Shown in pieces: positions 21,461-34,069 of a stretch of DNA of 64,000 nt; the first letter of the stretch is position 1; each line of letters starts with the position of its first letter. The DNA is taken from positions 242,614 to 306,613 of the forward strand of contig QKWP01000238.1 in assembly GCA_003550325.1 (NCBI GenBank), given 5' to 3'. This DNA is from Gigaspora rosea. Taxonomy: Eukaryota > Glomeromycota > Glomeromycetes > Diversisporales > Gigasporaceae. The notes beneath the pieces are model-generated. The model was not told where the DNA came from. It did not search any database and saw only the letters and a list, made by a program, of their open reading frames with translations. The translations under genes were made by a program, and so were the position numbers.

Positions 21461-21710
21461 TCAAATTAGAGATCGAAAATATTATTTATATGTATATATA
21501 TGGCATGAAAATAATTTAGCGATAATGTTTTTCATTAATTACTATATTTTAATCGAGTTTATTCTTTGCATTTAAATAAAGTTTAGTAAGAAAGTTTATT
21601 AGTAGTGTTATATTCTGGCATTTCTCCCATATTAGATTGTAATTATAAAATATGCTTAAATATTCAAACCAATTTGCTATACTTTTTTACCGTAAATTGT
21701 CGTACAAAAG
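21461..21710. other. Short downstream region of the BTB-TLDc gene
   Basis: AT-rich sequence with AATAAAGTTTAG near 21575, a possible polyadenylation signal for the gene ending at 21460. I see nothing else. Confidence 0.35.
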
Positions 21711-21718
21711 ATTACATC

Positions 21719-22290
21719 TAGGGATGTTAATGGAGTAAGGTATAACCCACTTCATACCGGTGTGGATTATTAAGATATGATTAATACTCCGGAGTAATAC
21801 TATTAATATAAAATGGTTTATACCCCAGAGCATTGTTATATATAATATATTTTCCTATCGTTCTTTCATATAATAGAAATCCATATAAATTTTTTTAACA
21901 TTATGGTATAATGGCATTACAATTCTTATGTCAAGTTAGTGGTGAAGAAAAAAATTTAAATTTCATTCATTTTAGTGTAAAATCACTTGAGAAATAAGTG
22001 GTTTTGACCAAACTATCGAATTTTTCTGCCTGGTCTAAAAATTTGATATAGTTCAGGAAAACTGCGCCACCAACCTGGCAGTTACTGCAGCGCATTACAA
22101 CATTACAGCATTGTCATTACAGCTCAAAAATAAATTTGGCAAAAAATAATTATATCGATTTACAAAATTAATTCTACCTTTAAGGGTGTCCGTTATGTTG
22201 ATAATTGACTGTATGTTGTAACAATACGCTGGGTTATACTCTGCCAGAGTATACACCACGCCATCCTGGAGCACTCCATTAACATTCCTA
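21719..22290. repeat. hAT-like MITE, 572 bp, degenerate 8-bp TSD
   Basis: The ends TAGGGATGTTAATGGAGT and, inverted, TAGGAATGTTAATGGAGT match for about 18 bp. The flanking octamers ATTACATC (21711-21718) and CTTACACC (22291-22298) agree at six of eight positions, fitting an old hAT insertion. The interior contains GGGTTATAC(C/T) and CCAGAGTATACACC words. Confidence 0.6.
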
Positions 22291-22300
22291 CTTACACCCC

Positions 22301-22485
22301 ACTAATATTTAAACCTAATATTAGACCCCGGATCTAGTACATGGTAGAGAGTTTGTACCATTAGATGGAAATATGCATATTTTTCATTCATAGTGGGCTA
22401 ACATTGTAGATTTTGAGATTCACACCCGAGTCTAGTATATAGAGGGTCTGAGGATCTTGTATACAAATTATCTAATCATGTCCAA
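22301..22485. repeat. Fragment of the AGACCCGGGTC MITE family
   Basis: AGACCCCGGATCTAGTA near the left, and CACCCGAGTCTAGTATATAG with GGATCTTGTATAC near the right, are the words found in the better preserved element at 26642-26889. Ends are worn. Confidence 0.45.
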
Positions 22486-22693
22486 TCAAATCTCATAAGC
22501 CGCATCATATATAAATAGGCGTATTATGAACATTTTTGACAATTTTTTTTTGTTTCGAGGAGGTATGTTTAAATGTCTAGGATTCGTCATTGAATTATGA
22601 GAATAATTCATAAATAGATTCAAATTTTCCAATTTATCTAATAAATATTCAAATTCTAGTAAAACAACAAGACGTATACAACTTTTAACAAAT

Positions 22694-22933
22694 ATGACTT
22701 TCTTAACTCAACCAACGCGTATATCATCGTTACGTCAATTGATTTTACCTTTAATCAATACAACTAATATTACGAAAAATGATTCAATCATTAATTCTAT
22801 TGGATTAATTCGTGGAATGAAAGTTAGATCATCTGTGAAAAAGTTATGTGATGGTTGTTATACTGTTAGAAGACGCGGAACTGTTTTTGTACTTTGTAAA
22901 AAGAACAAGAAACATAAACAAAGACAAGGTTAA
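22694..22933 (+). CDS. Mitochondrial large-subunit ribosomal protein bL36m
   Basis: A single-exon gene of 79 codons. The conserved bL36 domain fills the C-terminal half: [39 protein letters not shown]. The zinc-ribbon ligands C-x2-C (CDGC), a later Cys (LCKK) and His (KKH) are all present. The first ~40 residues ([20 protein letters not shown]...) are basic, Ser/Thr-rich and lack acidic residues early on, as expected for a mitochondrial presequence. It corresponds to yeast Rtc6 (mitoribosomal bL36m). No intron is needed. The length fits the family. Confidence 0.9.
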   Translation: MTFLTQPTRISSLRQLILPLINTTNITKNDSIINSIGLIRGMKVRSSVKKLCDGCYTVRRRGTVFVLCKKNKKHKQRQG

Positions 22934-23309
22934 ATATAGGATACTGTGTCATCTTTTGTTATAAATTTTTGTTACAGTATTTACACCATATAAGTTCCTT
23001 TTTTGTTTATAAGTTTTAAAAAAATTTTGATTAAAGATATCTTATGTATAGTAAAATTACAATTTCGTTTAACGCCCGTCTCCCCAAGAGCACCCCCTAA
23101 AATCAAACAGGCCAATCAGAATGTTCATTAAGTCATGTGTTTATAAACCAACCAATAATAATGTGATTATTTTTTGCAATTGTTTTAATCGACCCTCCCC
23201 TTAAGTTACGAAATTATAACTTCAAAACAGCCTAATTGATTAGGTAATATTTGTCGACTTAGATCATTACTAGTTCGTAGGTTTTATTCTTTCGAGGTTA
23301 ACCTTTAGA

Positions 23310-23615
23310 AGTGATTTTGTCTTTCATCAGGAATTTCATCTTTCGTCAGTTAATCGGTCTATTTTTGACCAATCAAATTATTTGCGATTATCTTCACGTG
23401 ATAAAATCATTTCCTCTAAAATACTGATGATGTAAAAAACCTCGATTAAAATCTTACATATCGATATACTTTCGAATCCGCAAATGTATTCTAAGACGAG
23501 TTTAATTTTTGGTTTAGTTAGAGGTTTCGTCTTTCGTCAGGGGTTTCATCTTTTCATCTTTCGTCACTTGACAAACCGTTTGTCTTTCGTCGGTTTTAGG
23601 TTTCGTCTTTCGTCG
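23310..23615. repeat. TTTCGTC-rich degenerate repeat
   Basis: The word TTTCGTC or TTTCATC recurs about ten times (GTCTTTCATCAGG, TCATCTTTCGTCAG, GTTTCGTCTTTCGTCAGGGG, GTCTTTCGTCGG). The repeat lies directly upstream of the phenylalanyl-tRNA synthetase reading frame and may cover its promoter or a first intron. Confidence 0.5.
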
Positions 23616-23631
23616 ACCCATAAAAAACGTC

Positions 23632-25223
23632 TCGCTTAACAACTATAAACGTTACTATACGACTTACGTTAAAAAAACTGAACCTTACATTACTGATGAA
23701 TTAATCTATGTGGAAGGGAATGCTTATCCACGTGATAAATTAACAAATGTTACTCCTTCAATTCTATCAAAAATTACACGTCAATTATATCTTCAACAAT
23801 ATCATCCTATATCAATTCTTCGTAATCGTATAGAATCTAATTTTGATAAATTTCATTATTTTAATTCATTTAATCCAATTGTAACTACTATTCAGAATTT
23901 TGATGAACTTGGTTTTCCTACCAATCATCCAGGAAGAAGTACTACTGATAGTTATTATATTAACAAATCAATAATGCTTAGAACTCATACTTCTGCACAT
24001 CAACGTCAAGCTTTACAAACTGGTGCTGAAAAATTTTTAATAAGTGCTGATGTTTATAGAAGAGATGAAATTGATACATGTCATTATCCAGTTTTTCATC
24101 AAATGGAAGGTGTTCAAATTTTTTCTATTAATAAAGCTATTGAAGAAATAGCTTATGATATGCAAATTTCTACTTCTCAACAACAACAACAACATCGTCA
24201 TATAAATACTGATGATAATACTGTAATTAGTATTACAAATCCTATACAATCCTGTCATCCTATTGAAATTGCTAACGCAATAATTTCTCATCTTAAATAT
24301 TCATTAAATGAATTGGTTAAAATGTTATTTATAGACGAAAAGAATTTACAAGTTAGATGGGTCGACGCTTATTTTCCTTTTACTAGTCCTAGTTGGGAAA
24401 TGGAAATATTTTATCAAGGAAAGTGGCTTGAAGTGTGTGGGTGCGGTGTGATAATTCAAGATATTTTGAATAATGCTGGTAATTAATTGATAAAATATTT
24501 ATATTAAATAATTTTATATTAAATAATAATTTTATATTAAATATAATTTTATATTAAATAATTATATTATTAATTTCTTATTAATGTATTATTACATTTT
24601 TTATTTTGTAAAAAAAAAAAGGGCAACCTGACAAAATAGGTTGGGCTTTTGGATTGGGTTTAGAACGTATAGCAATGGTGTTGTTTAATATACCTGATAT
24701 ACGTCTCTTTTGGTCAAAGGATCCTCGATTTATCAATCAATTTACTTCGAATGAAATTATTAAATTTAAACCATTCTCAAAATATCCTTCATGTATTAAA
24801 GATCTGAGTTTTTGGATGAATAATGACAAAGAACATGAATTTCATATAACTAATTTTTGTGAAATCGTAAGGGATATCGCTGAAGATTTAGTTGAAGATG
24901 TAAAATTGGTAATTGTTAACGCGTTTATAGCGTTTATAATGTTTATAACGTTAAAAGGTTGTGTACATTAACTGAAAATGCTTGATCTTAGGTTGATGAT
25001 TTTATGCATCCTAAAACAAAAAAAAGAAGTTTATGCTTCAGAATCAATTATAGATCTATGGATAGGTTAGGTCTTTAATAACTATTTCTCAACCATGCAT
25101 TCATATTCATCAATCTAAATTTCTATATTTCTTGTTAGAACTTGTACTAACGAAGAAATCAACGGAATTCAGGATAAAATAAGAAAGTCAGTTGCGGAAA
25201 AATTGGATGTTACTCTGCGATAA
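23632..25223 (+). CDS. FARS2: Mitochondrial phenylalanyl-tRNA synthetase
   Basis: Exons run from about 23632 to 24478, then 24622-24908, 24992-25065 and 25139-25223, all in phase. The catalytic core shows class II features: an N-terminal part with [20 protein letters not shown] and [10 protein letters not shown], motif 2 region [13 protein letters not shown] and [14 protein letters not shown], and motif 3 [13 protein letters not shown]. The C-terminal exons give an FDX-ACB anticodon-binding domain ([20 protein letters not shown], ending [10 protein letters not shown]). HQMEGV and the single-chain layout mark the mitochondrial/bacterial-like monomeric enzyme. A Gln/His/Asn-rich insert ([17 protein letters not shown]) interrupts the core. 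The start is not settled: the frame stays open to about 23580 without a good ATG, so a short presequence exon probably lies further upstream. Confidence 0.85.
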
Positions 25224-25590
25224 ATCTATTAATAATAGCCTTATTTGTAAAAGTCTATAATATAACTTTTATGGATACATTTTCTGAAATTATTGTATAA
25301 TAAAACAAGAACTAGTACCGTTGATTCCGTTGATTATTGCAATCCCTAATAGCAGGGATGTCATGGGAAGCTTTGGACATAAGTTTGGACAATGATCTCT
25401 TTTAATTTTTTCAAAAATATATTCAGCACCTAAAAAATATATAATTATAAATTTATTAATTATTAAAGCTTTGACTTTGGCAACTTCTTGTCATTTTGGC
25501 AAGGTAGCAGTGGCAAGACATGGCAGGCAAAAAGTGATGATAATTTTGCAAGGTGGCAAGATAATGAGATCTGATTGGTTAGCCTTATAA
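25224..25590. other. Downstream intergenic DNA
   Basis: AATAAAACAAG at 25300 may be the polyadenylation signal of the preceding gene. GGCAAG-type words (GGCAAGGTAGCAGTGGCAAG, GGCAGGCAAAAAG) recur here and, inverted, near 26.4 kb. They may be the ends of one degraded element of about 1.1 kb, but I could not define borders. Confidence 0.3.
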
Positions 25591-25592
25591 GT

Positions 25593-25724
25593 ATATATGT
25601 TGTAAGTGGAAACAGAGTTTAAGTGGATTTAGAATTTTTTAGTTAAATTAGATTTAGGATATAGGTGTTTATATGAAAAAATCCTGAATCCATTTAAATT
25701 CCATTTCTATTTACAACATATATA
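25593..25724. repeat. Small hairpin MITE, ~132 bp
   Basis: The left half ATATATGTTGTAAGTGGAAA and the reverse complement of the right half, ATATATGTTGTAAATAGAAA, match and continue through TTTAA.TGGATT.AG. The outermost TATATGTTGTA is shared with the element at 6903-7076. Confidence 0.65.
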
Positions 25725-25767
25725 TACATCAGCTTAATTTTGATTAAAAATATTGTAGATAAATTAA

Positions 25768-25958
25768 TACTGTCCCCCTATATAGATATATAGTCACCTC
25801 ATATATAAACATCATAGTAAAACCTATTTATAATCACGCCAAAGTCTGCAACACTTACTAATAAACTTATAAAAAAAGGCCTCTTTATAATCACATTATA
25901 AAAAACCTTTATACAATTACACAATTTGCATTGCATGATTATAAAGAAGGGCGACAGT
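25768..25958. repeat. Possible pogo-like MITE
   Basis: The ends ACTGTCCCCCTATATAG and, inverted, ACTGTCGCCCTTCTTTATAA are similar, with TA next to both ends. The interior includes TTTATAATCAC words repeated in both orientations. Preservation is poor. Confidence 0.35.
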
Positions 25959-26641
25959 AATTGAAAGCATTGTTTCAATTTTAGTTTATTAATATATCAA
26001 GATTATTGCTGTTAAATCATATTATAAGTTACATTATACTGTATAAGATTGAATTTTTTTTAATAGTAAATTTTATTTGGTCAATAACAAATCTTGCAAT
26101 TGTATGAAACAGACCAGTATTACCTATAAAAAAAAAGTAGCTTATATGACATAATTAAAAAACTCGATAAAAATTTTAATAGAAAAATATAATTGTTACT
26201 ATGTATAACTATATGACTTATATAATTCATGTACAGTAATATGCTTAAAATATATATATCATATAACATAAGCTGCATTTTTTTAATGCTAGACCTGTTT
26301 AAAGATTTATTTTTTAATTAAAAAAAAAAAGTCTTTAAAAAATATATACATATATACATATATATAAAACTAAGTATAAAAAGCTTGCCATCTTTGCCAT
26401 TACACGCCAACTTTGTTGCAGGCTATTTAAAATTTGGAAAGGCAGGCAAGATCTTAAATGGCCTTGCCAACCACCCAACTTTGGGACATTGGACATGACA
26501 AAATTGGATATCAAAGATGTATATTCCTGCCTGTATAGTAAGATATATATATTTATTTATTTTGTTGTATACTAAAATAATTATTTAAAATATTAACCAT
26601 TTAACCAATTTGATATTCTTTATCCATATTATAAAATCATA

Positions 26642-26889
26642 ACCGTAAATCGCCGGATACAAGACCCGGGTCCATCAATTTTAAAACCTATAATAGACCC
26701 ACGGATCTAGTATACAGCCGAGAGTTCGTGTCGCTAAGAAGAGTATACACATTTTACATTTATAATAAGCAGTTTGAATATTTGAAAAAATCTAGGTTTG
26801 ATTAAAATAGATCCTTCGATTCGCATCCGGGTATACTACGTGGGTTGGGTCTACTATCACAGGGGGTCTTTTATCCAGCGATTTACGGT
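26642..26889. repeat. MITE, 248 bp, ACCGTAAATCGCC TIRs
   Basis: The left end ACCGTAAATCGCCGGATACA and the reverse complement of the right end, ACCGTAAATCGCTGGATAAA, match for about 28 bp and continue AGACCC. Inside are ATAGACCCACGGATCTAGTA and its inverted counterpart. The 60-codon open frame at 26798-26980 is a by-product. Confidence 0.7.
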
Positions 26890-27740
26890 AATAAAACCAT
26901 TTAAAATTCCAATAATCTTTACACAATTTTACTTTAATTCTAACTCAATTTTTAAAAGAGTGAATAATTCATTCGCGTAAAAAATAAATTATTTCTTTTA
27001 TTAATAGCATATACAGTACACGTATAAACTTCAATTGACAAAATAAATTCACGTACCATCTTTGGTTATTAATATAAATTTTTTTATATTCTAAATTTGC
27101 AGGTTTGCATTCAATTGAAAAAAATATTATTGTTTATTAAAATCGTAAGATTATTTGCGATATTATAAGTAAACGCCATTTATGCGCAGATTATACCCAT
27201 TGCATATTTAAACAATTGTGATTTATTCTTTATTGTGAAAATATGCGATCGCATATGCTTTGTCCGGTTTATGCCCCATAATAAAATCTATATGTTTAAT
27301 ATATAACTTTTTATATCCATAAATAATATTAAGCTATATCGCTACGTATATGATCTATTTTAAAGACAATATATATATGAAAATTGTAACCTAATAAATT
27401 TTTATTTCTTAATTAGAGGTAACAATTTTACCATTTATATATTTTATTACACCCATTTGACATCTGAAAAATTATATATTTTTTTTTGTTTTTTTTTTTT
27501 TTTGAAAAAGGACTGTTTATAAACTAGTCATGTAAAAAAATAAAATTAAATAATAGGTCGCCACCAAGCGTAAGTCTAAAACAGAAATTGCTAAACGTAC
27601 AATTTATTCTACATTATAAACATAAAAAAAGAAGAAAAGATACATATAAAGTTAAAAGTATGGCTTATTTAATTGATTCGCCTAATCCAAGAATTGGACC
27701 TGGAAAAATTGATCAATCTAGTAAAAATCGAAAATGATGT
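26890..27740. other. Intergenic DNA with one tiny unsupported open frame
   Basis: Mostly AT-rich. At 27660-27737 a plus frame encodes 25 residues starting MAYLIDSPNPRIGPGKIDQ. Its codon use looks more gene-like than its surroundings, but it ends at once and lies against the 3' end of the kinesin gene. It may be a relic exon. I do not recognise it. Confidence 0.25.
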
Positions 27741-30700
27741 CTAAGTAAGAATGTTCTTGGTATCTTCGTGAAATGGAGACATCAATTGCTGTAAACTGTT
27801 ATGAATTGATACCTTGGAAATCCAGTCTACCATATCTTGTTTCGAAGATGCTTGCAAAATATATGCATTGTTGTTGGTGTATATGGCAAATACATGTTGT
27901 CGCTAATGAAGAAAATATTCAATGTAGAAAAACAATTGTTAAAATGAAAAAAAAAATAAAAAATTCAAAACGTATAATTGATAAAAACTTTACCTGAAGC
28001 ATATCTTCTAAATCTCTTTTATAATCAACTCTAACTGATGCCAAGTTAATGGCACCTTGTTCTTCAGTTTCTTTCGGTGATTCATAGATGAATAAGTATG
28101 GTCTATATATACATCGTAAAATATTTTCATGAATACTTAGAACGCATCTGTTTATAAGGACAATTTGAGTTGATTGATTAAATAAACATACCTTCTCAAG
28201 ACATACCACTTCTTGACCCAATGATCATCGTTAGCATCTTCAGGAGTAAATAGATATCCCTTTTTAGTTATCGTATCGCTATGATAGCGGAAATGGTATT
28301 TAGAATCAGCAATCATCATAAATAATATAATAAAAATAAAACGCTAAAATGTTACTCACGTTTTTGCTACCATCCGAACTTGTGCAACCAATTTAGTTGG
28401 TTTCTTTCCTCTTGACAAGTCTATGTCATGATGGAGTCCTGAGAGTGGTGGCTCTTGGTTTATAACGATCTGTTACATAGTAAAAAGTTTATAAATAAAC
28501 TAGTTTGATATATGTTAAAATAAAAAAAATTTTTTAAAACTAACCTCCTTCGTTGTTCCCCATTTTTTCCTCCAAAGTGTTAAAATCTTTTTATATAATT
28601 CCTCGGGATTTTCGTGTTTTTCACATTCTTTATTTCCCTTCAACGCAATTATTTGTTTAATACAATCAACTGCTTCCTTTTTACGTATACTTTCACTAAT
28701 TTTTTTATAGTCTTTGACTAATGACACTCCACGAGGTTTCCAATCTCCCAAAAGCTCTTCCCCACGAACATATTTGCTTGCTGTATTCAGCCGCCAAAGT
28801 TCTGAAATTTTTCGAGTCATTGGAGGTTTAAGTGTAACGGAAAATAGCCCGCTAGATTTCCATAACACTTTGGATTGATTTAATAATTGTATCAATTTTG
28901 ATGGTGGTCGAGCCTCGCGACCTTGGACTTGTACTGCGACATCCATGGAGAAGGTGATCGGTTCTACACATTTTTCAGCTTCTACATACCATGTGAGTCC
29001 TAATAAAACTCTACTACTAGAATGTGTTGTTCTGTTCAAAAAAATGGAATCATGAAGTGTACTATCCCACGATGCTTGAGCTACAATTACACTAGTTCCA
29101 TCTCGCTTAAATTGAACATTTTGTGTTGGCAGTAAATTCATCTGTATATCATTTTGAACTGGCGATTCAGACAATCGTCCTTTCCCGTCAAGTAATCGTA
29201 CCCGACCAATTTCCATTTTTGTTACTCGAGTCCATGGAAATTGTCGACCAGAATTGTGTGTTAATGTTAGAACGATACGTCGTTGAAGACCTTGTCGTAA
29301 GAAAAATGCGCCTGGATCGAGAGAATTTTGTGAAAGGACTTGAACTGGCACATACTCTCCTGTGGGAGCAAGCTCGCAAACTTGAACCCACGCGACAACA
29401 TCATGTTTTTCTTCTGCCACCAATTCTTCTTCTGAACGTCTCTCTCTGGGTGCTGAAGATTCAGATGGGGCACTTTCATTGTTTTTTCTATATGGACATT
29501 CCTTATCATTATCCCACTTTTCTATATCTTCTAGCACACAACGGTTAGCACGACCAAATACTTCGAAATTAAGCACACCATTAGTAAGTACTTCCATCAT
29601 AGCGGGAGACACAACCATATTAAAACTTCTTTGGTAGTCATAAGTAATTTTTGAATTTCCAAAACCAGAAGCAGATGGTGTGTAGTATACTTCTTCACCA
29701 CTTGAAAGAGGTGCAACATTTCCGAAAGAAGACAATTTATACTGTACGTGGACTTGGTCATATCGTGAATCAGAAATACCACAAAGTTCTATAACATGAA
29801 CTTCAAAAACGACATGTTTATTAACCAACAATTGTTGAGATATTTCGTCATCCGTTGTTGATGTATCTTTTGATGATACTTCACCGAGAAATTTGATGCG
29901 AATACGACAAAAACCAACATGGTCACCGGAGTATCGACAAGTAATTGGTGCATCACACTCGTATTCTGTTTTTAAAAGTATACATGTCAAGCCGACAGCA
30001 CAACTACCTATAAAAGTATATTGTGGTGAGGGATTTTCGAAAAAAGGATCTTCCCAATTAAAATGTTTACTATACTGTGGACGGTCGATGAAATTATATA
30101 AATTGCGCATCTTTTGCAGACGACTCTTAAGTTTATCGAGTGACCATATATATACAACATCATTTTTAGTGTCTATAACTCTAACACCAACACATGGTTT
30201 TTTAGAGAAATGTAATGAAGTGTCTTCAGTATTATTATATTGATTTAAGGCTGTAGTGCTCTCCATTGCTGATACGGGATTAGTGTATGGTTCATCTTCA
30301 ATGATAGTAAATTGATAAAGTATTTTTTTACCAAGTTCTTTACTAATAATATTTGCTTCTTTTAATATGACTGCGTTGCTGAGTATGACCTCTGCCATTT
30401 GAACAAATCTCTGACGTCTCCATTTTGTAAGCGCCATCTTAATAAGGCGCAATTGTTCTTCAGTATAAGGTGGATCAGGTGGATAAGTATATTCACCATG
30501 AGAAGTGTCAGAAAAACGTTGCTTCATCTTTTGATGTTCTTGAGCTTGAACTTCTAACAATCTTGTCATTTCTTCTTGAACCATTTTAAGTTTTTCCTCC
30601 ATCTGTTTTTTCTCAGCTCTTAATTCATCTGCTTCAAGATTTGATGTTTCCATTTGTTTAATTTTCTCTTCGTATTCTTGCTTTTGCATGTCAAATTGCT

Positions 30701-33471
30701 GCTGCATATCTGTAAGTTTAGCTTCAAACTCCATTGATGGTGTATCAGGACGATCAAGAGATTCATAATTAGAAATGGAAGCAGTTTTATCTGATGAATT
30801 ATCATCAAAATCGCCACTTTGACTTTGACGACTTTCAGGACGAATCTTTCTAGCATTTGCGATCTTTTTTAGATCATCCATGAGTCTCTGAAGATCTTCA
30901 TCTGGCAAAGAACTAAGATTCGGCGCGTCAGGTCCGGCATTTAAATAATTAAGTGCCATCTCTCTTCTTGCATAATTCCAATCAATAACAGCTTCTGACA
31001 CGAGAGAAGCCGTTGATGTAGGAGAGTCGGGTGCTTTTATATCATCTACGTTTCCGTTAGAAGGTGGCATAGTTATGTTCGGGTTGATATGCAATGAAGG
31101 TTTATTTTTCTCACGTTCACGTCTAACTTCTTCGGGATTATTAAACCTGAATACATGAAAATCTCCAAGGATGATACGAAAACCCGATTTCAATTTCTTT
31201 GCTTTACTTATTCGCTGGCCATTAACCATAGTTGTGCTATCTTGAGATGGATACAATGTAACTACCCCCCTCTCATTTTCAAAATGACAATGATTGTCCA
31301 TAATTTTTTCACCACTTAGACGTATGTCAGACGGAATGTCTGAATCAAGGCGACCCACACGTGTTTGTCCGGGTTTAATTTGGTAGACCAAGCACTCTGA
31401 CATAAGAGGATCTTCATTGAGATTGACAAGATGTGGTACCTTTTTAGGAGGATGAACACCAACAGCATTTTTTTCGACCAGGATACCAAGTTCTTCCAAT
31501 GTTTTCTCTCGTTCCAGTTGAATTTCTTCCGTACGCCGTAACTTTTCTTGCCAGGTTTCGGTTGCTTCTTTCATCAATTTTTCCGACGCTTGAATTTGAT
31601 CGACCAATTCTTCCTTTGTTTTCTTAACAACGTTACCTTCAGCATCTTCAAATTGGATTACTTGTTGATTATCAGAAATATCAGAATCGTAAGTAACAGA
31701 TTCGCCCGCTTCGACACCCAATTTTTTTCGTAGCATCTGTAATTCTTCCTTAAGTTCACGAATAAGTTTCGCATTAGGATCCTCATTAACAACAGCTTTA
31801 TTTTTGATACGTTTGGCAGCATCAGCATAGCGAAGAGTGCTGAGTGTCTCATCGTAGTCTGCTGGAGAAATGGCAGCAATCATAGCTGTCTTGGAATTAC
31901 CTCCCAAGCTATCTTTAAGTAACCATGTTAAGACCTATATAATTGATTTTTTGTTAATTTCATTGAATATATATTTATACTAGTTATCTAAATAAGTATA
32001 ACTATCTTACAGAGTCTCTATACGGAACGAACGAATCCGCTTTTTTAGAACCCTTTTTACCGGTACCGCTAGACGCGTCAGCCAAAGAAGCAATGACTTT
32101 ACCCAAAGTGGTTAATGATTTATTAATATTAGCACCTTCTTTTAAACGTGCACCAGTTGCACCCGTAGAATTGGCACGTTCTGAACCGGCTAAATCCACA
32201 AGACTTGAAAGATAAAGAAAATGGTAAATTATAACTTTAAAAAAAAAGATAGGAATTGACGAATAAAATGATAGATAATCTTTATACCTAATGCGAGAGA
32301 CTTTTTCTGTGTCCATATTAGTCTCTGCATCGTGACGTTTCTGCGTTAGTAATAAGGTAAATACCGCATGCGAACGACTTGAGGTCTCGTTCATGTTTGT
32401 TGCAGCCACAGTTCTTGCCTAACCATACATTAAATGTAAGTGGACAAATAATAATAATGACGACGATAATAGAATAAGTATGTAAATATCATTATTTCAT
32501 CAAACCTTATTACCCTCGTCCATCAAGTTTTCTATATCCTGAAACGAATTAACGATTAACTTGGATAAGTCTTCCACATATGGCCCGAGAGTTGGATGTT
32601 CTCTAACTTTAAGATTTCCTTTATTTTTAGGATTCAGTAGATCTCGAACACGTTCGTTGTAAATTTCAATATAAGAGACTTGAACTTGATATGTAACGGT
32701 AGTATCGTTATTCCGGTCAATTCGATTGAATAGCTCGCAACATGTAAGGGGAATAATTCCTTTATCTTCTCCGTATCCCATCTTTACATTTCAGGGAAAT
32801 TGATATACGTATGATGTTAATATAGAAACCTAAAAAGAAACTAATTATTACAAATAATTATTTTTATCTTACCATAGAATAGGATTTACCAGCACCAGTC
32901 TGACCATCTAAATGGATAAAACATGTGACATTATTGGATTATCAAATGATTATCGTTTACGTTTGAACAAAAGTTTCATCAACATACATACACGCAAAAA
33001 TACAAGTATTATATCCCCCGAAAGCGTGGTTTAAAAGGTCTTCTCCGAGGTCGTTATATAAATGTGCCTGAGTAGCGTAATTAGGATCATTTTTATCAAA
33101 GGACCAGTATGATTTATCGAAAGTAAAAGATTTGACATCTTCTTCGCCCTTTTTAGCGACGGCTTTTGCATTACCGGGGTCAGTAGATTCTGTTGGTCTA
33201 GTAATTATAGTTTGATTGCCTTCCATCCGGATAAGGCATTTCGCCCCCCGTGCAATTTCTAAAAGAAATCAAAAACACACAAGAACTTTTTAGATGCAAA
33301 CTTTTAATATTCCATTTACAATCTATTGTAGAGGAGTACTACTAGCAAAATTCCTGATAATTTGAACATAATGTTTATCCGCAAGCAATGCCAGATGTTT
33401 AATAATGATTTCTTACCTCTGGAATTGAGAGGACGACATCTTACTACTACTTTAATATTTCCTCCGCTCAT
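27741..33471 (-). CDS. Kinesin-3 motor, Unc104/KIF1 type
   Basis: Eleven exons (33417-33471, 32992-33258, 32873-32907, 32506-32781, 32288-32418, 32011-32203, 28545-31934, 28360-28469, 28192-28278, 27994-28102, 27741-27902) sum to exactly 1605 codons, so 1604 residues, the usual length of Unc104/KIF1A. The motor domain (1 to about 360) starts [19 protein letters not shown]. The P-loop [11 protein letters not shown] sits in a 35-base exon, switch I reads [11 protein letters not shown] and switch [11 protein letters not shown] (about 258). A neck region ([20 protein letters not shown]) is followed by an FHA domain at about 500-600 ([31 protein letters not shown]). Coiled coils, the KIF1B/DUF3694 regions and a C-terminal PH domain (about 1485-1600; [51 protein letters not shown]) complete it. 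It is expected to carry vesicles or endosomes towards microtubule plus ends through lipid binding by the PH domain. Confidence 0.93.
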
Positions 33472-33479
33472 TTTGACAC

Positions 33480-34069
33480 AGGCTTACAAGTACAACAAAA
33501 ATTTTATCTCAAAATAAGTGTGGGGCTCGAAGGCCCTCGAGAATTAAAGCAGATGGATTCGTGTTGGTAGAATATAAAATAATGAAAAAAGAGGAACAAA
33601 AAAAAAAAAAAAAAACCAAAAAAAGCACTCGAAACTTAGAGAACGAGTGTTTTAACAGCACTAAGTAGTATATACAAAAGACCGATAATAGTATAAACAA
33701 TTAGCAGTCGAGATTAATAATTTATATTAGTGTAAGAATTTCGTGATGCCATAAATCACAAGGACTCTTGGCACAAAAAAAACTATCGCTGAAGTTACAT
33801 TAGGGATTTTTAGCAGTTTGACATTGCACTAGCACAAAATTGATAGCTCACACGTTTCACAGTTCCCAATTTAAATGCAACACATGCAAGAAATGCGATC
33901 AGTGATAACACTTATCATACTTACCATACTTTATCAGTTACCCTCGTACGTACTGTACGTACAGTACGTACTGTACGTACAGTACGTACATACGTACACT
34001 TATTTTTAATAATATGTATATTGTTTTAATAAATAATAACGATAAATATCAATATCAACATTTTTATTT
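33480..34069. other. Intergenic region between the nucleolin-like and kinesin genes
   Basis: It serves as the 5' region of the kinesin gene and the 3' region of the nucleolin-like gene (both minus strand). It contains a poly-A/T run at 33600-33616 and the GTAC palindrome array at 33944-33998. The AATAAATAATAAC block at 34029-34041 is on the opposite strand to both genes. No other gene is visible. The 63-codon minus open frame at 33509-33700 has no supporting content. Confidence 0.5.
33944..33998. repeat. Array of GTAC palindromes
   Basis: The run is made of CGTACGTACTGTACGTACAG repeated with slight changes, ending CATACGTAC. Every ~18-base unit is itself self-complementary, so the whole 55 bp can fold as one hairpin or as several. 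It lies about 475 bp upstream of the kinesin ATG. There is no protein content. Confidence 0.8.

Noticed and set aside
25355-26505. A ~1.1-kb element bounded by GGGATGTCATG-like and inverted GACATGACA-like words
   Set aside because: Ends align over too few bases and no target duplication is visible; kept only as a remark.
29123-32781. Several 60-140 codon open frames overlapping the kinesin
   Set aside because: They are other-frame or antisense readings of the long kinesin exons.
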